A stretch of DNA of 64,000 bases from Pseudomonas putida S13.1.2 (GCF_000498395.2 NZ_CP010979.1:2108001-2172000), one strand, 5' to 3'. Positions 1-8,643 are shown, numbered from the stretch's first letter. Numbers and translations are program-made. Notes: generated from the letters alone by a model not told the origin.

Positions 1-288
1 TGCCAGCATGCGATTCCGCTGGGGCGCTATGCGGGCAACAATGCCGCTGCCGAGCTGATCGGCGTGGCACCCATGCCCTACAGCCAGCCCAAGTACGTGA
101 CTTGCCTGGACCTGGGAGCCTGGGGCGCGGTGTATACCGAAGGGTGGGAACGTGCGGTGTCACCACCGGAGGACAAAGCCGAGGCCAAGGCGCTGAAGGC
201 GCAGATCAACACGGTATGGATCTACCCGCCAGCGGCGGATCGCGCTGCGGCTTTGGCGGCTGCCGACCCAACCATCCCGGTCGCCTGA
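1..288 (+). CDS. FAD-dependent NAD(P)H oxidoreductase, C-terminal part
   Basis: The frame is open from base 1 and stops at 286-288, so only the last 95 residues are present. The fragment begins with CQHAIPLGRYAGNNAAAEL, the kind of segment that closes the FAD domain of type II NADH dehydrogenase-like pyridine nucleotide-disulfide oxidoreductases. It continues through a YVTCLDLGAWGAVYTEGW stretch typical of their C-terminal domain. The active site and the nucleotide-binding Rossmann motifs lie upstream of the window, so the electron acceptor cannot be judged. A REP palindrome follows directly, and azoR points towards it from the other side. Confidence 0.75.
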   Translation, partial: CQHAIPLGRYAGNNAAAELIGVAPMPYSQPKYVTCLDLGAWGAVYTEGWERAVSPPEDKAEAKALKAQINTVWIYPPAADRAAALAAADPTIPVA

Positions 289-291
289 AAC

Positions 292-385
292 GGCCTCATC
301 GCCGGCAAGCCAGCTCCCACAGGTACTGCGCATGACTCGAAGTCGATGCGTACGGTGTGGGAGCTGGCTTGCCGGCGATGAGGCC
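292..385. repeat. REP inverted-repeat pair
   Basis: Two 30-base arms (292-321 and 356-385) are perfect reverse complements, separated by a 34-base loop. The arms contain the GCCAGCTCCCACA core seen repeatedly in this window, a Pseudomonas putida type REP sequence. It sits between the converging flavoprotein and azoR genes and can form a strong hairpin that would end transcription from either side. Confidence 0.9.
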
Positions 386-407
386 ATGACAGGCCAGCTA
401 CCGAGGA

Positions 408-1019
408 TCAGGCAGCGGCAAACAGCTCATTGGCAATCTGCGCCTGTGCAGCATCAATTGCCTGGCTGCGGTGTTCCGGGCCATAAGCCAGGCCATGGGC
501 GCGAACGATTTCCAGGTCGGTGACACCGATAAAGCCCAGGAACACTTTCAGGAAGTCTTCATGCCCGGCGCCCGTCGGCTGGCCAGCGTGCAGGCCACCG
601 GCGGTGGACACCAGCACCACTTTCTTGTTGCCGCACAGGCCTTCCGGGCCCGCTTCGGTGTAGCGGAAGGTCTTGCCGGCAACGGCAACGCGGTCGATCC
701 AGGCCTTGAGCTGGGTCGGCACGGTGAAGTTGTACATCGGCGCACCAATCACCACGGCATCAGCGGCCAGGAACTCTTCCAGGGTTTCCGCGCTCAGCTT
801 GGCTTCGAACGCCTGGGCTGCATCGCGCACGTCTTCAGGGGTACCTGCGGCCACCAGGGTGGCGGCAGAGAAGTGCGCGATGGCGTCGGCGGCCAGGTCG
901 CGGTACACCACCTCCACGCTCGGGTCGGCGGCCTTCCAGGCTTCGACCACTTCACGGCTCAGCTGGCGGGAGGCGGAATTGTCGCCCAGGATGCTCGAAT
1001 CGATATGCAACAGTTTCAT
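408..1019 (-). CDS. azoR: FMN-dependent NADH-azoreductase (AzoR/AcpD family)
   Basis: The 203-residue protein is full length for AzoR, a homodimeric cytoplasmic flavodoxin-fold enzyme that reduces quinones and azo dyes with NAD(P)H. The start [18 protein letters not shown] is the typical phosphate-binding N-terminus. The [19 protein letters not shown] segment and the STAGGLHAG loop are the FMN-site motifs. A longer frame begins at 1061, but the ATG at 1017-1019 matches the family start and follows GGAGAGTCCC. The gene is divergent from a LysR regulator 133 bases away, which probably controls it; that link is inference from position. Confidence 0.93.
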   Translation of the reverse strand: MKLLHIDSSILGDNSASRQLSREVVEAWKAADPSVEVVYRDLAADAIAHFSAATLVAAGTPEDVRDAAQAFEAKLSAETLEEFLAADAVVIGAPMYNFTVPTQLKAWIDRVAVAGKTFRYTEAGPEGLCGNKKVVLVSTAGGLHAGQPTGAGHEDFLKVFLGFIGVTDLEIVRAHGLAYGPEHRSQAIDAAQAQIANELFAAA

Positions 1020-1152
1020 GGGACTCTCCAGTGATTGAAGACCGCAGCGGTGGGCGATCACGATGGAGAGAATCCTACCGGGGTGAGTAATGGCTGATAA
1101 GTCGGTAAAAATGCGCTAGTTTGTCCCACAGATGGAACAGTGAGACATTCCC

Positions 1153-2055
1153 ATGCAAGACCTCAACGACCTTTTCTACTTTGCCCGCGTGGTCGAAGCC
1201 GGCGGTTTCGCTGCAGCCGGGCGTCAGTTGGGCATCCCCAAGTCGCGCCTGTCACGGCGTATTGCCGAACTGGAAGAACGCCTGGGCACCCGCCTGCTGC
1301 AACGCACCACACGGCAACTGAAACTCACGGCGGTGGGCGAGCGCTACCTGCACCACTGCCAGGCCATGCTGCTGGAAGCCGAAGCCGCCGATGAAGCCGT
1401 AGCCAGCATGAGCAGCGAGCCGCGCGGGCGCTTGCGGGTGTCTTGCCCTGTAGCGTTGGCGCATGCCTTTCTGCCGGATGTGATCAGCCGCTTTCTTGCC
1501 CAGTACCCGCTGGTGCAGCTGGACATGGTGCTGCTCAACCGCCGCGTCGACCTGATTTCCGAAGGCATCGACGTGGCGCTGCGCGTACGAGACCTGGGCG
1601 ACGAAGACCCGGCCCTGGTTACTCGCCGCCTGCGTCAGGCGCAGATGCAACTGGTGGCCGCGCCCGGTTTCGCCGACCACATCCGCGAACCAAGTGAGCT
1701 GGCGTCACTGCCGGTGCTGGGCGCCGCCGAAGCAGACCGGCTGGTACACTTCCGCCTGTTCGGCCCCCAAGGCAAACAACAGGAAATTGCCCTGGAACCG
1801 CGCTTGGCCATCGATGATTTCGTGGTACGTAACGCTGCTGTACGGGCTGGCCTGGGCTTCACCGCGCTGCCCAGCATGTTCTGCGAAGAAGAACTGGAAC
1901 GCGGCGAACTGGTGCGCCTGCTGCCAGATTGGTCACTGCCAGGTGGCTATCTGCAGGCGGTGTACCCGCACCGGCGCGGCGTACTGCCTGCGGTGCGGGT
2001 ATGGATCGATCACCTGGCGGCATCATTCGAGGCCTGTGCAGAGCGGTATGTCTGA
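1153..2055 (+). CDS. LysR-family transcriptional regulator, divergent from azoR
   Basis: A 300-residue LysR protein. The winged HTH occupies about residues 1-60 (MQDLNDLFYFARVVEAGGFA, then SRLSRRIAELEERLG), followed by a LysR substrate domain starting near GRLRVSCPVALAHAFLPD. It resembles the AaeR/DsvB-like group that often sits beside azoreductases. Its last codons (RYV-stop) lie inside the 54-bp sequence repeated at 15561-15614. The stop overlaps an ATG at 2048 that once began the YjbR-family gene now found 13.5 kb away. The gene is therefore intact, but its former 3' neighbour has been displaced by the catabolic island. Confidence 0.92.
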   Translation: MQDLNDLFYFARVVEAGGFAAAGRQLGIPKSRLSRRIAELEERLGTRLLQRTTRQLKLTAVGERYLHHCQAMLLEAEAADEAVASMSSEPRGRLRVSCPVALAHAFLPDVISRFLAQYPLVQLDMVLLNRRVDLISEGIDVALRVRDLGDEDPALVTRRLRQAQMQLVAAPGFADHIREPSELASLPVLGAAEADRLVHFRLFGPQGKQQEIALEPRLAIDDFVVRNAAVRAGLGFTALPSMFCEEELERGELVRLLPDWSLPGGYLQAVYPHRRGVLPAVRVWIDHLAASFEACAERYV

Positions 2056-2076
2056 AAGGAAGATGAGCGAAGCCCA
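2023..2076 (+). repeat. 54-bp direct repeat, left copy (island boundary)
   Basis: The sequence is repeated at 15561-15614 with a single mismatch (C at 2039, G at 15577). It covers the last codons and stop of the upstream LysR gene and the first codons of the YjbR-family gene. The downstream sequence diverges abruptly at 2077. The copies bracket 13.5 kb of lower-GC catabolic genes, so I read them as the two edges of an insertion. Confidence 0.9.
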
Positions 2077-2113
2077 TCGGCGACAGGCTTGCCTTTCTCG
2101 GTCACTTGCTTGA
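2048..2113 (+). pseudogene. Truncated 5' end of the YjbR-family gene
   Basis: The ATG at 2048 begins the nine residues MSERKMSEA, identical to the start of the intact gene at 15586. It then runs into unrelated island sequence and stops at 2111-2113 after 21 codons. This is the stump left where the island separated the LysR gene from its 3' neighbour. It is not expected to make a functional product. Confidence 0.75.
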
Positions 2114-2144
2114 CCGCTTCGAGTTGAAACGCGTGAATGAAGAC

Positions 2145-2615
2145 CTAGGGCTTTTCTGGGTCGTATTCATTAACGTTGGCAACCTGGGCGTTCAGGCGAC
2201 CCAGTAGATTAATCAGCGTATCCACCTCCGACGGAGAAAGGCCGCTCAGCAAGCGACGCTCGCGCTCCAGTGCAACCTTCAAGACTCGGTTATACAACTC
2301 CTTACCGCTCTCGGTAAGCGAAACGGTATAGCGCCGTCCATCCGCAGGGTCGACCTCAGTGCAGACCCGCCCAGCGACCTCAAGAGCATGGAGGGAGCGA
2401 CTGACAGCGCTCTTGTCGAGACCGATCACCTGGCAGATACGATTGGCAGTGATCCCGCTTTCCACGGCCAGCATGGAAAGCATCCTCCACTCCACAACGC
2501 CTATCTCGAAGTGTTTTCGGTAGCACTGGGAGGCGCCTGACGAGAGCTTGTTGGATAAAAAATTCAGCAGCGCTGGCACGTAGCGAGCGAGGTCCAGCTG
2601 GGCTTCCGAGGCCAT
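2145..2615 (-). CDS. MarR-family transcriptional regulator
   Basis: A 156-residue MarR protein. The winged helix covers roughly residues 40-110, with ITANRICQVIGLDKSAVSRS as recognition-helix region and the basic wing DPADGRRYTVSLTESG. The ATG at 2613-2615 is preceded by GGAGG at 8-12 bases; an upstream in-frame start at 2663 lacks such a site. It is divergent from the Rieske reductase/oxygenase genes and has a 9+9 palindrome 30 bases upstream of its start, which fits an autoregulating repressor released by an aromatic ligand. It is the first complete gene inside the left island edge. Confidence 0.92.
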   Translation of the reverse strand: MASEAQLDLARYVPALLNFLSNKLSSGASQCYRKHFEIGVVEWRMLSMLAVESGITANRICQVIGLDKSAVSRSLHALEVAGRVCTEVDPADGRRYTVSLTESGKELYNRVLKVALERERRLLSGLSPSEVDTLINLLGRLNAQVANVNEYDPEKP

Positions 2616-2645
2616 TGAGCGCACACCTCCAATCGGGCTTCTAAA

Positions 2646-2669
2646 AATTAGTTGACACCGCAACTAATT
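2646..2669. promoter_or_regulatory. Palindromic operator, probably for the MarR protein
   Basis: AATTAGTTG and CAACTAATT form perfect 9-base arms around a 6-base spacer. The palindrome lies just upstream of the marR start and contains TTGACA (2652-2657), a perfect -35 hexamer for rightward transcription. MarR dimers bind sites of this size. Binding here would block the promoter region of both marR and the + strand catabolic genes. Confidence 0.7.
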
Positions 2670-2900
2670 GATCAGAGGATTAACTCAACCGATAGCTGGG
2701 GCCAGCCCAGCATGATATGCCGTCCAAGCACCTCACAAAAATAATTATCAGGTAGCGCCATGAAAACTCGCGATCCACTCGCCTTCCGCGTGTCTAGCCA
2801 AAAACCTGGGCTACCTCCGTTCGCACCAGGCTGACCTCCCCACTGTTGAATTAACCACCCGTATTTTTTTCGCAGCCACTTGAATGTGGAGGGGTAAGTA
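2670..2900 (+). promoter_or_regulatory. Leader region of the Rieske operon, with a possible 24-codon ORF
   Basis: This is the 5' region between the MarR operator and the reductase gene. A short frame at 2760-2834 starts with ATG after GGTAGCGCC and encodes MKTRDPLAFRVSSQKPGLPP plus four more residues. An almost identical ribosome-site context (GGTAACGCCATG) precedes another short frame at 5140. No clear -10 hexamer could be placed at the right distance from the TTGACA at 2652. The short ORF may be a leader peptide or chance. Confidence 0.3.
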
Positions 2901-3854
2901 ATGCTTCAAGTCAACGTCAGCCGAAAGGCAAACGCAGCTGAAGGTGTTTGTAGCTTCGAATTGAGTCCCGTGAATGGTGAAACCTTGCCACCTTTCGAGG
3001 CAGGTGCTCACATCGATGTCCATATCCCTGGTGGGCTCATTCGCCAGTACTCGCTGTGCAATGACCCCCGAGAGCGCAATCGCTATCTGATCGGCGTCCT
3101 CAAGGAGCCCAGCTCCCGTGGTGGGTCAGAGGCGATGCACTCGGTGGTCGATCAAGGCGACATACTGACCATCAGTGCGCCCCGTAACCTGTTCAAACTG
3201 AATCATAGCGCTGCGCGTCATCTGCTTTTTGCGGGGGGTATCGGCATCACCCCGATCCTTGCTATGGCATATGAGCTTGACCATCGAAGAGCTGACTTTG
3301 AGCTTCACTACTGCTTCCGCTCTTCCGAGCGAGCAGCCTTCGTCAAAACCCTCGCTGAAGCACCATTCGCGGATCGGGTAGTACTTCACGATGACAGCGG
3401 GCCGCAACAGCAAAAACTGAATGCTGCCGCGTTACTCGACACGCTCGATGAGGGACGCCATCTCTACGTCTGCGGCCCTGCCGGCTTCATGAAGCACGTC
3501 CTTGAAACAGGTGGGGCTGCCGGCTGGCCGCAGGAGCGGATGCACAGAGAGTTCTTTGCCGGGCAAACCATTGATCATGACGCCAACGCCAGCTTCGAGG
3601 TAGTGCTCGCCCGCAGTGGCAGAACCTTCGACGTACCGGCCGACCGTACCGTGTTCGAGGTATTGGACGAGGCAGGAGTCGAGATAGAAACTTCCTGTGA
3701 ACAAGGGGTCTGCGGGACCTGCGTGACCCGCGTACTGGAGGGCATCCCTGATCACAAGGACCAATTCATGACGGCAGATGAACACGCCAGGAATGACTGC
3801 TTCACGCCTTGTTGTTCCCGGGCAAAGTCGCCTCGGCTCGTCCTGGACCTTTGA
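2901..3854 (+). CDS. Rieske oxygenase reductase component (VanB-like, flavin and plant-type 2Fe-2S)
   Basis: A 317-residue class IA reductase. The N-terminal FNR-type domain carries the FMN-site RQYSLCND (about residues 49-56) and an NADH-binding stretch with FAGGIGITPILAM. The C-terminal ferredoxin domain has CEQGVCGTCVTRVLEG with the distal cysteines in NDCFTPCC. Domain order and length match vanillate demethylase and phthalate dioxygenase reductases. It passes electrons from NADH to the oxygenase encoded 37 bases downstream. Here the reductase gene precedes the oxygenase, unlike the usual vanA-vanB order. Start chosen at 2901, after GAGGGG. Confidence 0.93.
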   Translation: MLQVNVSRKANAAEGVCSFELSPVNGETLPPFEAGAHIDVHIPGGLIRQYSLCNDPRERNRYLIGVLKEPSSRGGSEAMHSVVDQGDILTISAPRNLFKLNHSAARHLLFAGGIGITPILAMAYELDHRRADFELHYCFRSSERAAFVKTLAEAPFADRVVLHDDSGPQQQKLNAAALLDTLDEGRHLYVCGPAGFMKHVLETGGAAGWPQERMHREFFAGQTIDHDANASFEVVLARSGRTFDVPADRTVFEVLDEAGVEIETSCEQGVCGTCVTRVLEGIPDHKDQFMTADEHARNDCFTPCCSRAKSPRLVLDL

Positions 3855-3891
3855 TTTCAATAAGAACATTCACCGTATAACGGAGACTACT

Positions 3892-4965
3892 ATGACTGCC
3901 TCCCCTCTTTCGCTTGCCCAAGAAATTTCGCCTGCCAAACGTTCTACATTCCCGCTCAACCAATGGTACGTAGCTGCGCTGGGCTGGGAACTCAAGGATC
4001 GACCTGTAGGCCGATCCTTGCTGAACAAATCAGTCGTAATGTTCCGCACTGCGGATGGAAAGGTCGCCGCCCTTGAGGACCGCTGCTGCCATAGGGCATT
4101 GCCCCTCTCCGACGGCACTCTTGAAGCGGGTGGTCTGCGCTGTGGTTATCACGGCCTGTTGTTTAACGATGCAGGAAAATGCATCGAAATTCCTGGCCAA
4201 GAAAAAATTCCAAGCAAAGCAAAAGTGGCAGCATTCCACGTCGTCGAGAAAGACCAGATTGTCTGGATCTGGTTCGGGAGCCCCGAGCAGCCTGAGCCTA
4301 TCGGTGAGCCGCCAGCCTACGATGTCCACAGCAGTGGCGATTATCTCTTTGATGGTGATGTTTACCACTACGATGCCCCGTATCAACTGATTCACGACAA
4401 CTTGATGGACCTCAGCCACTTGGGTTATGTCCATCTGCACACGATTGGCGGGAATGCCAGCATTCACATGAATGCGAAAATGACCGTAGAAAGTGACGAT
4501 AATTATGTGCGTGTCGTTCGGCACATGCCTGGCTCTGTACCGCCCCCGACATACGTCGCCGCTTACCCTTTCAAAGACACAGTCGACCGTTGGCAAGAAA
4601 TTGAATTTCATGTCAGCCATTTGCGTATTTGGACAGGTGCCGCTGACGCGGGAACTGAGTCCCTGGACAACCCAAATCGTGGTGGCTTCCACATGCGTGG
4701 ATTCCATGGTGTGACCCCCGAAACCGAAACCACGAGCCACTATTTCTGGACAATCGCCACGAACCCAAAGAGTAATCACGAAGACGTTAAAGCGAAAGTC
4801 GTCCAGCAGACAGTGATGACGTTCGATGAAGACAAGGTAGTGATCGAATCTCAATATAAGAACATGTGCCGATTCGGTGAGCGGTCAATGATTGATATTC
4901 ATGTTGATGCCGGCGCCATCAGAGCCCGTCGGATTATAGAAAAGCTTTGCAACTCGGCAAGCTGA
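3892..4965 (+). CDS. Rieske non-heme iron oxygenase, VanA-like demethylase type
   Basis: A 357-residue oxygenase subunit of the size of VanA and dicamba O-demethylase, which act without a beta subunit. The Rieske cluster ligands are in DRCCHRALPL and CGYHGLLF; the usual CPH is CCH here. The mononuclear iron motif is DNLMDLSHLGYVHLHTIG. The C-terminal HVDAGAIRARRIIEKL is the VanA-type ending. Such enzymes hydroxylate a methoxy or N-methyl carbon, releasing formaldehyde. The ATG at 3892 follows CGGAG and is preferred to the longer frame from 3778, which would overlap the reductase. The substrate is not evident, but the adjacent aromatic-acid transporter suggests a methoxylated aromatic acid. 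Confidence 0.9.
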   Translation: MTASPLSLAQEISPAKRSTFPLNQWYVAALGWELKDRPVGRSLLNKSVVMFRTADGKVAALEDRCCHRALPLSDGTLEAGGLRCGYHGLLFNDAGKCIEIPGQEKIPSKAKVAAFHVVEKDQIVWIWFGSPEQPEPIGEPPAYDVHSSGDYLFDGDVYHYDAPYQLIHDNLMDLSHLGYVHLHTIGGNASIHMNAKMTVESDDNYVRVVRHMPGSVPPPTYVAAYPFKDTVDRWQEIEFHVSHLRIWTGAADAGTESLDNPNRGGFHMRGFHGVTPETETTSHYFWTIATNPKSNHEDVKAKVVQQTVMTFDEDKVVIESQYKNMCRFGERSMIDIHVDAGAIRARRIIEKLCNSAS

Positions 4966-5042
4966 GTGCCCAGTGCATTTATATCGTGCGGGTATCTATG
5001 CACTTTTTTTACACGCTATCAACGCTGCCCCACCAGGGGTTC

Positions 5043-5090
5043 GCTGAAACGAGAACCCGGCATCTCTTCTGCTTGATGCCTGGGTTCAGC
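5043..5090. terminator. Hairpin after the oxygenase gene
   Basis: GAACCCGGCATC (5053-5064) pairs with GATGCCTGGGTTC (5075-5087) with one bulged base, and GCTGAA/TTCAGC can extend the stem. No T-run follows, so it may be an RNA-stabilising or attenuating hairpin between the oxygenase and the transporter genes rather than a full terminator. Confidence 0.45.
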
Positions 5091-5139
5091 CAAGTCGCTT
5101 TGCATGTGCCACTGATCACTACAATAAAAAGGTAACGCC

Positions 5140-5238
5140 ATGTCTACCCGACTCTCCCCTCAGGCAGGGCTGTACAGTCTGTCCGCTCGCTTTTTCTTCC
5201 GGCCTTTCAACACTCAAGAGGCCCGTAATCATGAGTAA
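5140..5238 (+). CDS. Possible 32-codon leader peptide overlapping the transporter start
   Basis: ATG at 5140 follows AAAAAGGTAACGCC, a good ribosome site. The frame encodes MSTRLSPQAGLYSLSARFFF and twelve more residues, and stops at 5236-5238. It overlaps the transporter ATG (5231) by eight bases, an arrangement that could couple the two translations. No homologue is recognised, and it may be a chance frame. Confidence 0.3.
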   Translation: MSTRLSPQAGLYSLSARFFFRPFNTQEARNHE

Positions 5239-6565
5239 CTACGCCGGAAATCAGCTCGACGAAAAGAAGATGTCCGCTTTCCAATGGTGGGTAATCACAC
5301 TCTGCTTTGTAATCAATATGCTGGACGGTTTCGACGTTCTGGTGATGGCCTTCACGGCCTCTTCTGTAGCCGCAGACTGGGGGCTCAACGGCCTGCGACT
5401 TGGCTATCTACTAAGCGCTGGTTTGGTCGGCATGGCAATCGGCTCACTGTTCATTGCTCCTTGGGCTGACCGCTTTGGACGTCGACCGCTAATACTTGTA
5501 TGTGTAGGCGTAGCAGGGTCAGGCATGATCGCATCTTCCCAAGCTACCGGCCCGGAAATGCTTGCAGCTTTCCGTTTCGTTACCGGGCTGGGGATTGGTG
5601 GCATCTTGGCCAGCAGCTATGTGATCGCGGGTGAATACGCCAACAAGCGCTGGCGAGGACTCGCAATCAGCCTGCAATCAACCGCCTACGCGCTGGGCGC
5701 TACCATTGGAGGGCTAATCGCAGCAAAAATGATCCCTGCGCTGGGATGGAGATCGGTGTTTCTTTACGGTGGATTCGTCACTCTCGCAACGCTTCCCGTG
5801 CTGTTTATGTGGCTGCCGGAATCGCTCGCGTTTTTGATGTCGAGCACGTCTGAAGGCGCAATCAAGCGTATCAACCAGCTGCGCCTCAGGGTAAAACTTT
5901 CACCCCTCAGCGAAATGCCTGCGTCCAGCCAGATCGAGCGCCCATCACTGCGTGCATCGTTTGCTCAGCTCTTTTCCCCTGCCCTCTTGCGATCAACGCT
6001 GCTGATTTGGGCCTCTTTCTTCCTGGTCATGTTCGGTTTCTACTTTGTCATGAGCTGGACGCCAAGATTGCTGGTCACTGCCGGGCTGTCCAACGAGCAA
6101 GGTATCACCGGGGGAGTGCTACTCAATGTAGGTGGCATTTTCGGAACAGCGCTTGTGGGTCTATTGGCCGCTCGCTTCCGGCTCTCCAGGGTGTTGATGA
6201 TCTATCTTCTCGCCAACGCATTGCTGCTCGCGGTATTTGTGAATTTTACAAACACGCTGAACTTGGCATTTGTTCTGGCTATCTTGATCGGCATTTTCGT
6301 CAATGGTTGTGTCGCGGGGCTATACGCCTTAACACCCTCTATTTACGACGCAAGCCAGCGTGTGACTGGCCTGGGTTGGGGTATCGGCATTGGCCGAGCA
6401 GGCGCAATCGCCTCTCCTCTTGTGGCGGGTCGTTTGATCGACGCGCAGTGGACGCCGTCTGACCTGTATATGCTGTTCGCAATGACGTTCGTTCTCGCAT
6501 CTATGACTGTAGCGCTACTGAGAATAAGCCCACCCGCTCCCTTCCACTCAGCAACAAGCCTCTGA
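5231..6565 (+). CDS. MFS aromatic acid:H+ symporter (AAHS family, PcaK/BenK-like)
   Basis: A 444-residue protein with twelve predicted membrane segments. The AAHS signature is clear: NMLDGFDVLVMAFTASSVAA in segment 1 and the loop 2-3 motif DRFGRRPLIL. GLGIGGILASSYVIAGEYA is the family's segment 4 region. Members import benzoate, 4-hydroxybenzoate, protocatechuate or vanillate with protons. It lies between the demethylase and an OprD porin, so it probably brings the demethylase substrate across the inner membrane. GAGG ten bases before the ATG serves as ribosome site. Confidence 0.92.
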   Translation: MSNYAGNQLDEKKMSAFQWWVITLCFVINMLDGFDVLVMAFTASSVAADWGLNGLRLGYLLSAGLVGMAIGSLFIAPWADRFGRRPLILVCVGVAGSGMIASSQATGPEMLAAFRFVTGLGIGGILASSYVIAGEYANKRWRGLAISLQSTAYALGATIGGLIAAKMIPALGWRSVFLYGGFVTLATLPVLFMWLPESLAFLMSSTSEGAIKRINQLRLRVKLSPLSEMPASSQIERPSLRASFAQLFSPALLRSTLLIWASFFLVMFGFYFVMSWTPRLLVTAGLSNEQGITGGVLLNVGGIFGTALVGLLAARFRLSRVLMIYLLANALLLAVFVNFTNTLNLAFVLAILIGIFVNGCVAGLYALTPSIYDASQRVTGLGWGIGIGRAGAIASPLVAGRLIDAQWTPSDLYMLFAMTFVLASMTVALLRISPPAPFHSATSL

Positions 6566-6597
6566 AATACCAAAAATAAAACAAGAAGGTAAATCCG

Positions 6598-7872
6598 ATG
6601 CGACGTTTTTCCGATTGCTTACCGCTGATTGCGCTGGGCGTGCCAACGCTTTGCATGAGCACTTCTGTTTCAGCGGCTTTTTTTGAAGACAGCTCTGTTG
6701 CTTTGACCACCCGAAATTATTATCTCGATCGAGACTACAAAGGGGACTCGCCTGTTTCCGCGGTCCGTGAATGGGCACAGGGCTTCATTTTCAGAGCAAA
6801 CTCTGGCTACACGGAAGGCCCCGTTGGCTTGGGTTTGGACATTACTGGGATGCTTGGTGTCAAGCTTGATTCGTCACCTGAACGATCAGGTACTCAACTC
6901 TTGCCTTTAGATCCTCAGACGCGCAGAGCAAAGAACGAATACTCGGAACTGGGCGTGGCGGTGAAGGCGCGGTTCTCAAAGACGCATATCTCAGTGGGCA
7001 CACAGCTTCCTTCGCTTCCCGTGATTACTGCCAGCCCTGCCCGCCTCCTGCCACAAACCTTTAGAGGCGCCTCGGTAACTAGCTCGGAAATCGAAAATCT
7101 TACGATCCAAGCGGGGCGGATGGATCGGGTCAATCTGCGAGACTCCACAAACAATCAACCCATCGCACTGGCTTCACCGAACGGACGGTTCAAGCCTGGC
7201 GTATTCTCTGATCGCTTCGACTATCTGGGCGGCGAATATCGCGTATCAGAAAATTTCACAGCACGCTATTACCATGCAGCGCTTGAAAATATCTATGAGC
7301 AAGACTTCATTGGAGGCATACACTCGATTGCCGTTGGCCCCGGGAGAGTAAAAACCGAAGTGAGGGTGTTCGACAGCCGAGACGACGGGCGTGCAGAAGC
7401 AGGCAAGGTAGACAACCTTAACGCCGGCCTCACCCTGAGTTACCAAATTAGCGGCCATACACTCGGCGTGGGCTACATGCATCAAACCGGAGATACGGCC
7501 TTCGCTTACCTCGCTGGGGGCGAGCCCGTCGTCCTTAGCGATGGGACGATGAGCGCGGATTTCGTGAACCCAAAAGAACGAACGATGCTTCTGCGATACG
7601 ACTACAACTTCGTAGCGATGGGCATCCCAGGACTAACAGGCATGGTTCGATACCTAAGGGGAACAAACATCGACCTAGCACATCTTGGGGGGCGAAATCT
7701 TACAGAATCGTCGAAAGACCTAGAGCTTTCCTATGTCGTACAGTCAGGGCCGGCCAAAGATTTAGCGTTCCGTATCCGGCACGCATTTTACCGAAACGAC
7801 CTAAGCGCTGCCGCGACTTTCCGAGACGATAACGAAACAAGAGTTAACATAGATTATACAATTAGGTTCTGA
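6598..7872 (+). CDS. OprD-family outer-membrane porin
   Basis: A 424-residue beta-barrel porin with a signal peptide (about residues 1-26, ending in the SVSAAF region). The mature start FFEDSSVALTTRNYYLDRDY is the OprD hallmark, and the protein ends in aromatic residue F (NIDYTIRF), as outer-membrane proteins do. OprD/OpdK-type porins (the OccK group) take up carboxylated aromatics. It is the last gene of the + strand half of the island. Only 18 bases separate it from the convergent SDR gene, without an evident terminator. Confidence 0.93.
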   Translation: MRRFSDCLPLIALGVPTLCMSTSVSAAFFEDSSVALTTRNYYLDRDYKGDSPVSAVREWAQGFIFRANSGYTEGPVGLGLDITGMLGVKLDSSPERSGTQLLPLDPQTRRAKNEYSELGVAVKARFSKTHISVGTQLPSLPVITASPARLLPQTFRGASVTSSEIENLTIQAGRMDRVNLRDSTNNQPIALASPNGRFKPGVFSDRFDYLGGEYRVSENFTARYYHAALENIYEQDFIGGIHSIAVGPGRVKTEVRVFDSRDDGRAEAGKVDNLNAGLTLSYQISGHTLGVGYMHQTGDTAFAYLAGGEPVVLSDGTMSADFVNPKERTMLLRYDYNFVAMGIPGLTGMVRYLRGTNIDLAHLGGRNLTESSKDLELSYVVQSGPAKDLAFRIRHAFYRNDLSAAATFRDDNETRVNIDYTIRF

Positions 7873-7890
7873 CTCTTGAACGCGGCGCGC

Positions 7891-8643
7891 TTAGAATTGC
7901 ACCGACCGGGTGAGCCCGCCGTCTACCAGCAGGTTCGTACCGGTTGTAAAGCTCGTAGCCGGGCTGGCAAGAAACACGACCGCCTTAGCCACTTCTTCTG
8001 GCGTGGCCATGCGACCCAGTGGATTGTCGGCCAAACACTTGGCAAAAGTTTGCGGTTGCTCGCGCTCGATGTCACCCCATACACCCTCTGCGAAGTACAC
8101 ATTGCCAGGGGAGACCGAATTGACTCGGATGCCTTCGCCTGCATGACGCACCGACAGGGTTTTGCCGTAGTGCAGTAAAGCGGCCTTCAAAATGCCGTAG
8201 GGCTCGGCGAACATATCCACCTCACGCCCGGATACACTGGAGATCAGCACAATCGAGGCTGCTTCTGACTGACGCAGCGCAGGCAGCGCAGCTTTTACCA
8301 TTGCCGCACTGCCCAGCAGATCAGTGTCGAAAGCACGACGCCAAGTGTCGAGATCATCCCCCCCGGCCAATGCGCTCACATTCGGCACGACGATATCCAA
8401 CCCGCCCATTCTCTGCGCGGCCGAAGTGACCCAGGCGGCCACTTGCTCAGGCTGGGTGACATCGACCGCCGTACCAAATGCACGAGGACCGAACTCAGCG
8501 GCAGCGCCTTCGACACCCGCGGCACCGCGCGCGCAGAATGCCACCTGCGCGCCCTCCTGAACAAACAGCTCAACGATTGCTCGTCCGATGCCTCGCGATG
8601 CACCGCTGACCAGCACACGTTTGTCCTTCAAGCCCAGATCCAT
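7891..8643 (-). CDS. SDR-family oxidoreductase
   Basis: A 250-residue classical short-chain dehydrogenase. It shows the cofactor loop SGASRGIGRAIVELF (TGxxxGxG type, about residues 14-20) and the YGILK catalytic Tyr-Lys pair near residue 149, with SVS before it. It ends with LLVDGGLTRSVQF. There is acidic residue D at the end of neither beta2 nor its neighbours that I can place with confidence, so NAD versus NADP is open. GAGGAG lies upstream of the ATG. It is the last gene of the - strand island operon, 57 bases after sldA, and could oxidise or reduce an alcohol intermediate in the cytoplasm. Confidence 0.9.
   Translation of the reverse strand: MDLGLKDKRVLVSGASRGIGRAIVELFVQEGAQVAFCARGAAGVEGAAAEFGPRAFGTAVDVTQPEQVAAWVTSAAQRMGGLDIVVPNVSALAGGDDLDTWRRAFDTDLLGSAAMVKAALPALRQSEAASIVLISSVSGREVDMFAEPYGILKAALLHYGKTLSVRHAGEGIRVNSVSPGNVYFAEGVWGDIEREQPQTFAKCLADNPLGRMATPEEVAKAVVFLASPATSFTTGTNLLVDGGLTRSVQF

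Noticed and set aside
292..385. REP palindromes as insertion-sequence ends or CRISPR repeats
   Set aside because: They are isolated inverted pairs without transposase genes or regular spacers, and recur between genes in the manner of Pseudomonas REP elements.
471..1034. Long open frames antisense to azoR and to many other genes
   Set aside because: High-GC genes regularly leave open shadow frames. These have no ribosome sites or recognisable domains and lie over well-supported genes.
3778..3891. Longer N-terminus for the Rieske oxygenase
   Set aside because: It would overlap the reductase coding sequence, and the ATG at 3892 has a ribosome site and gives the family length.
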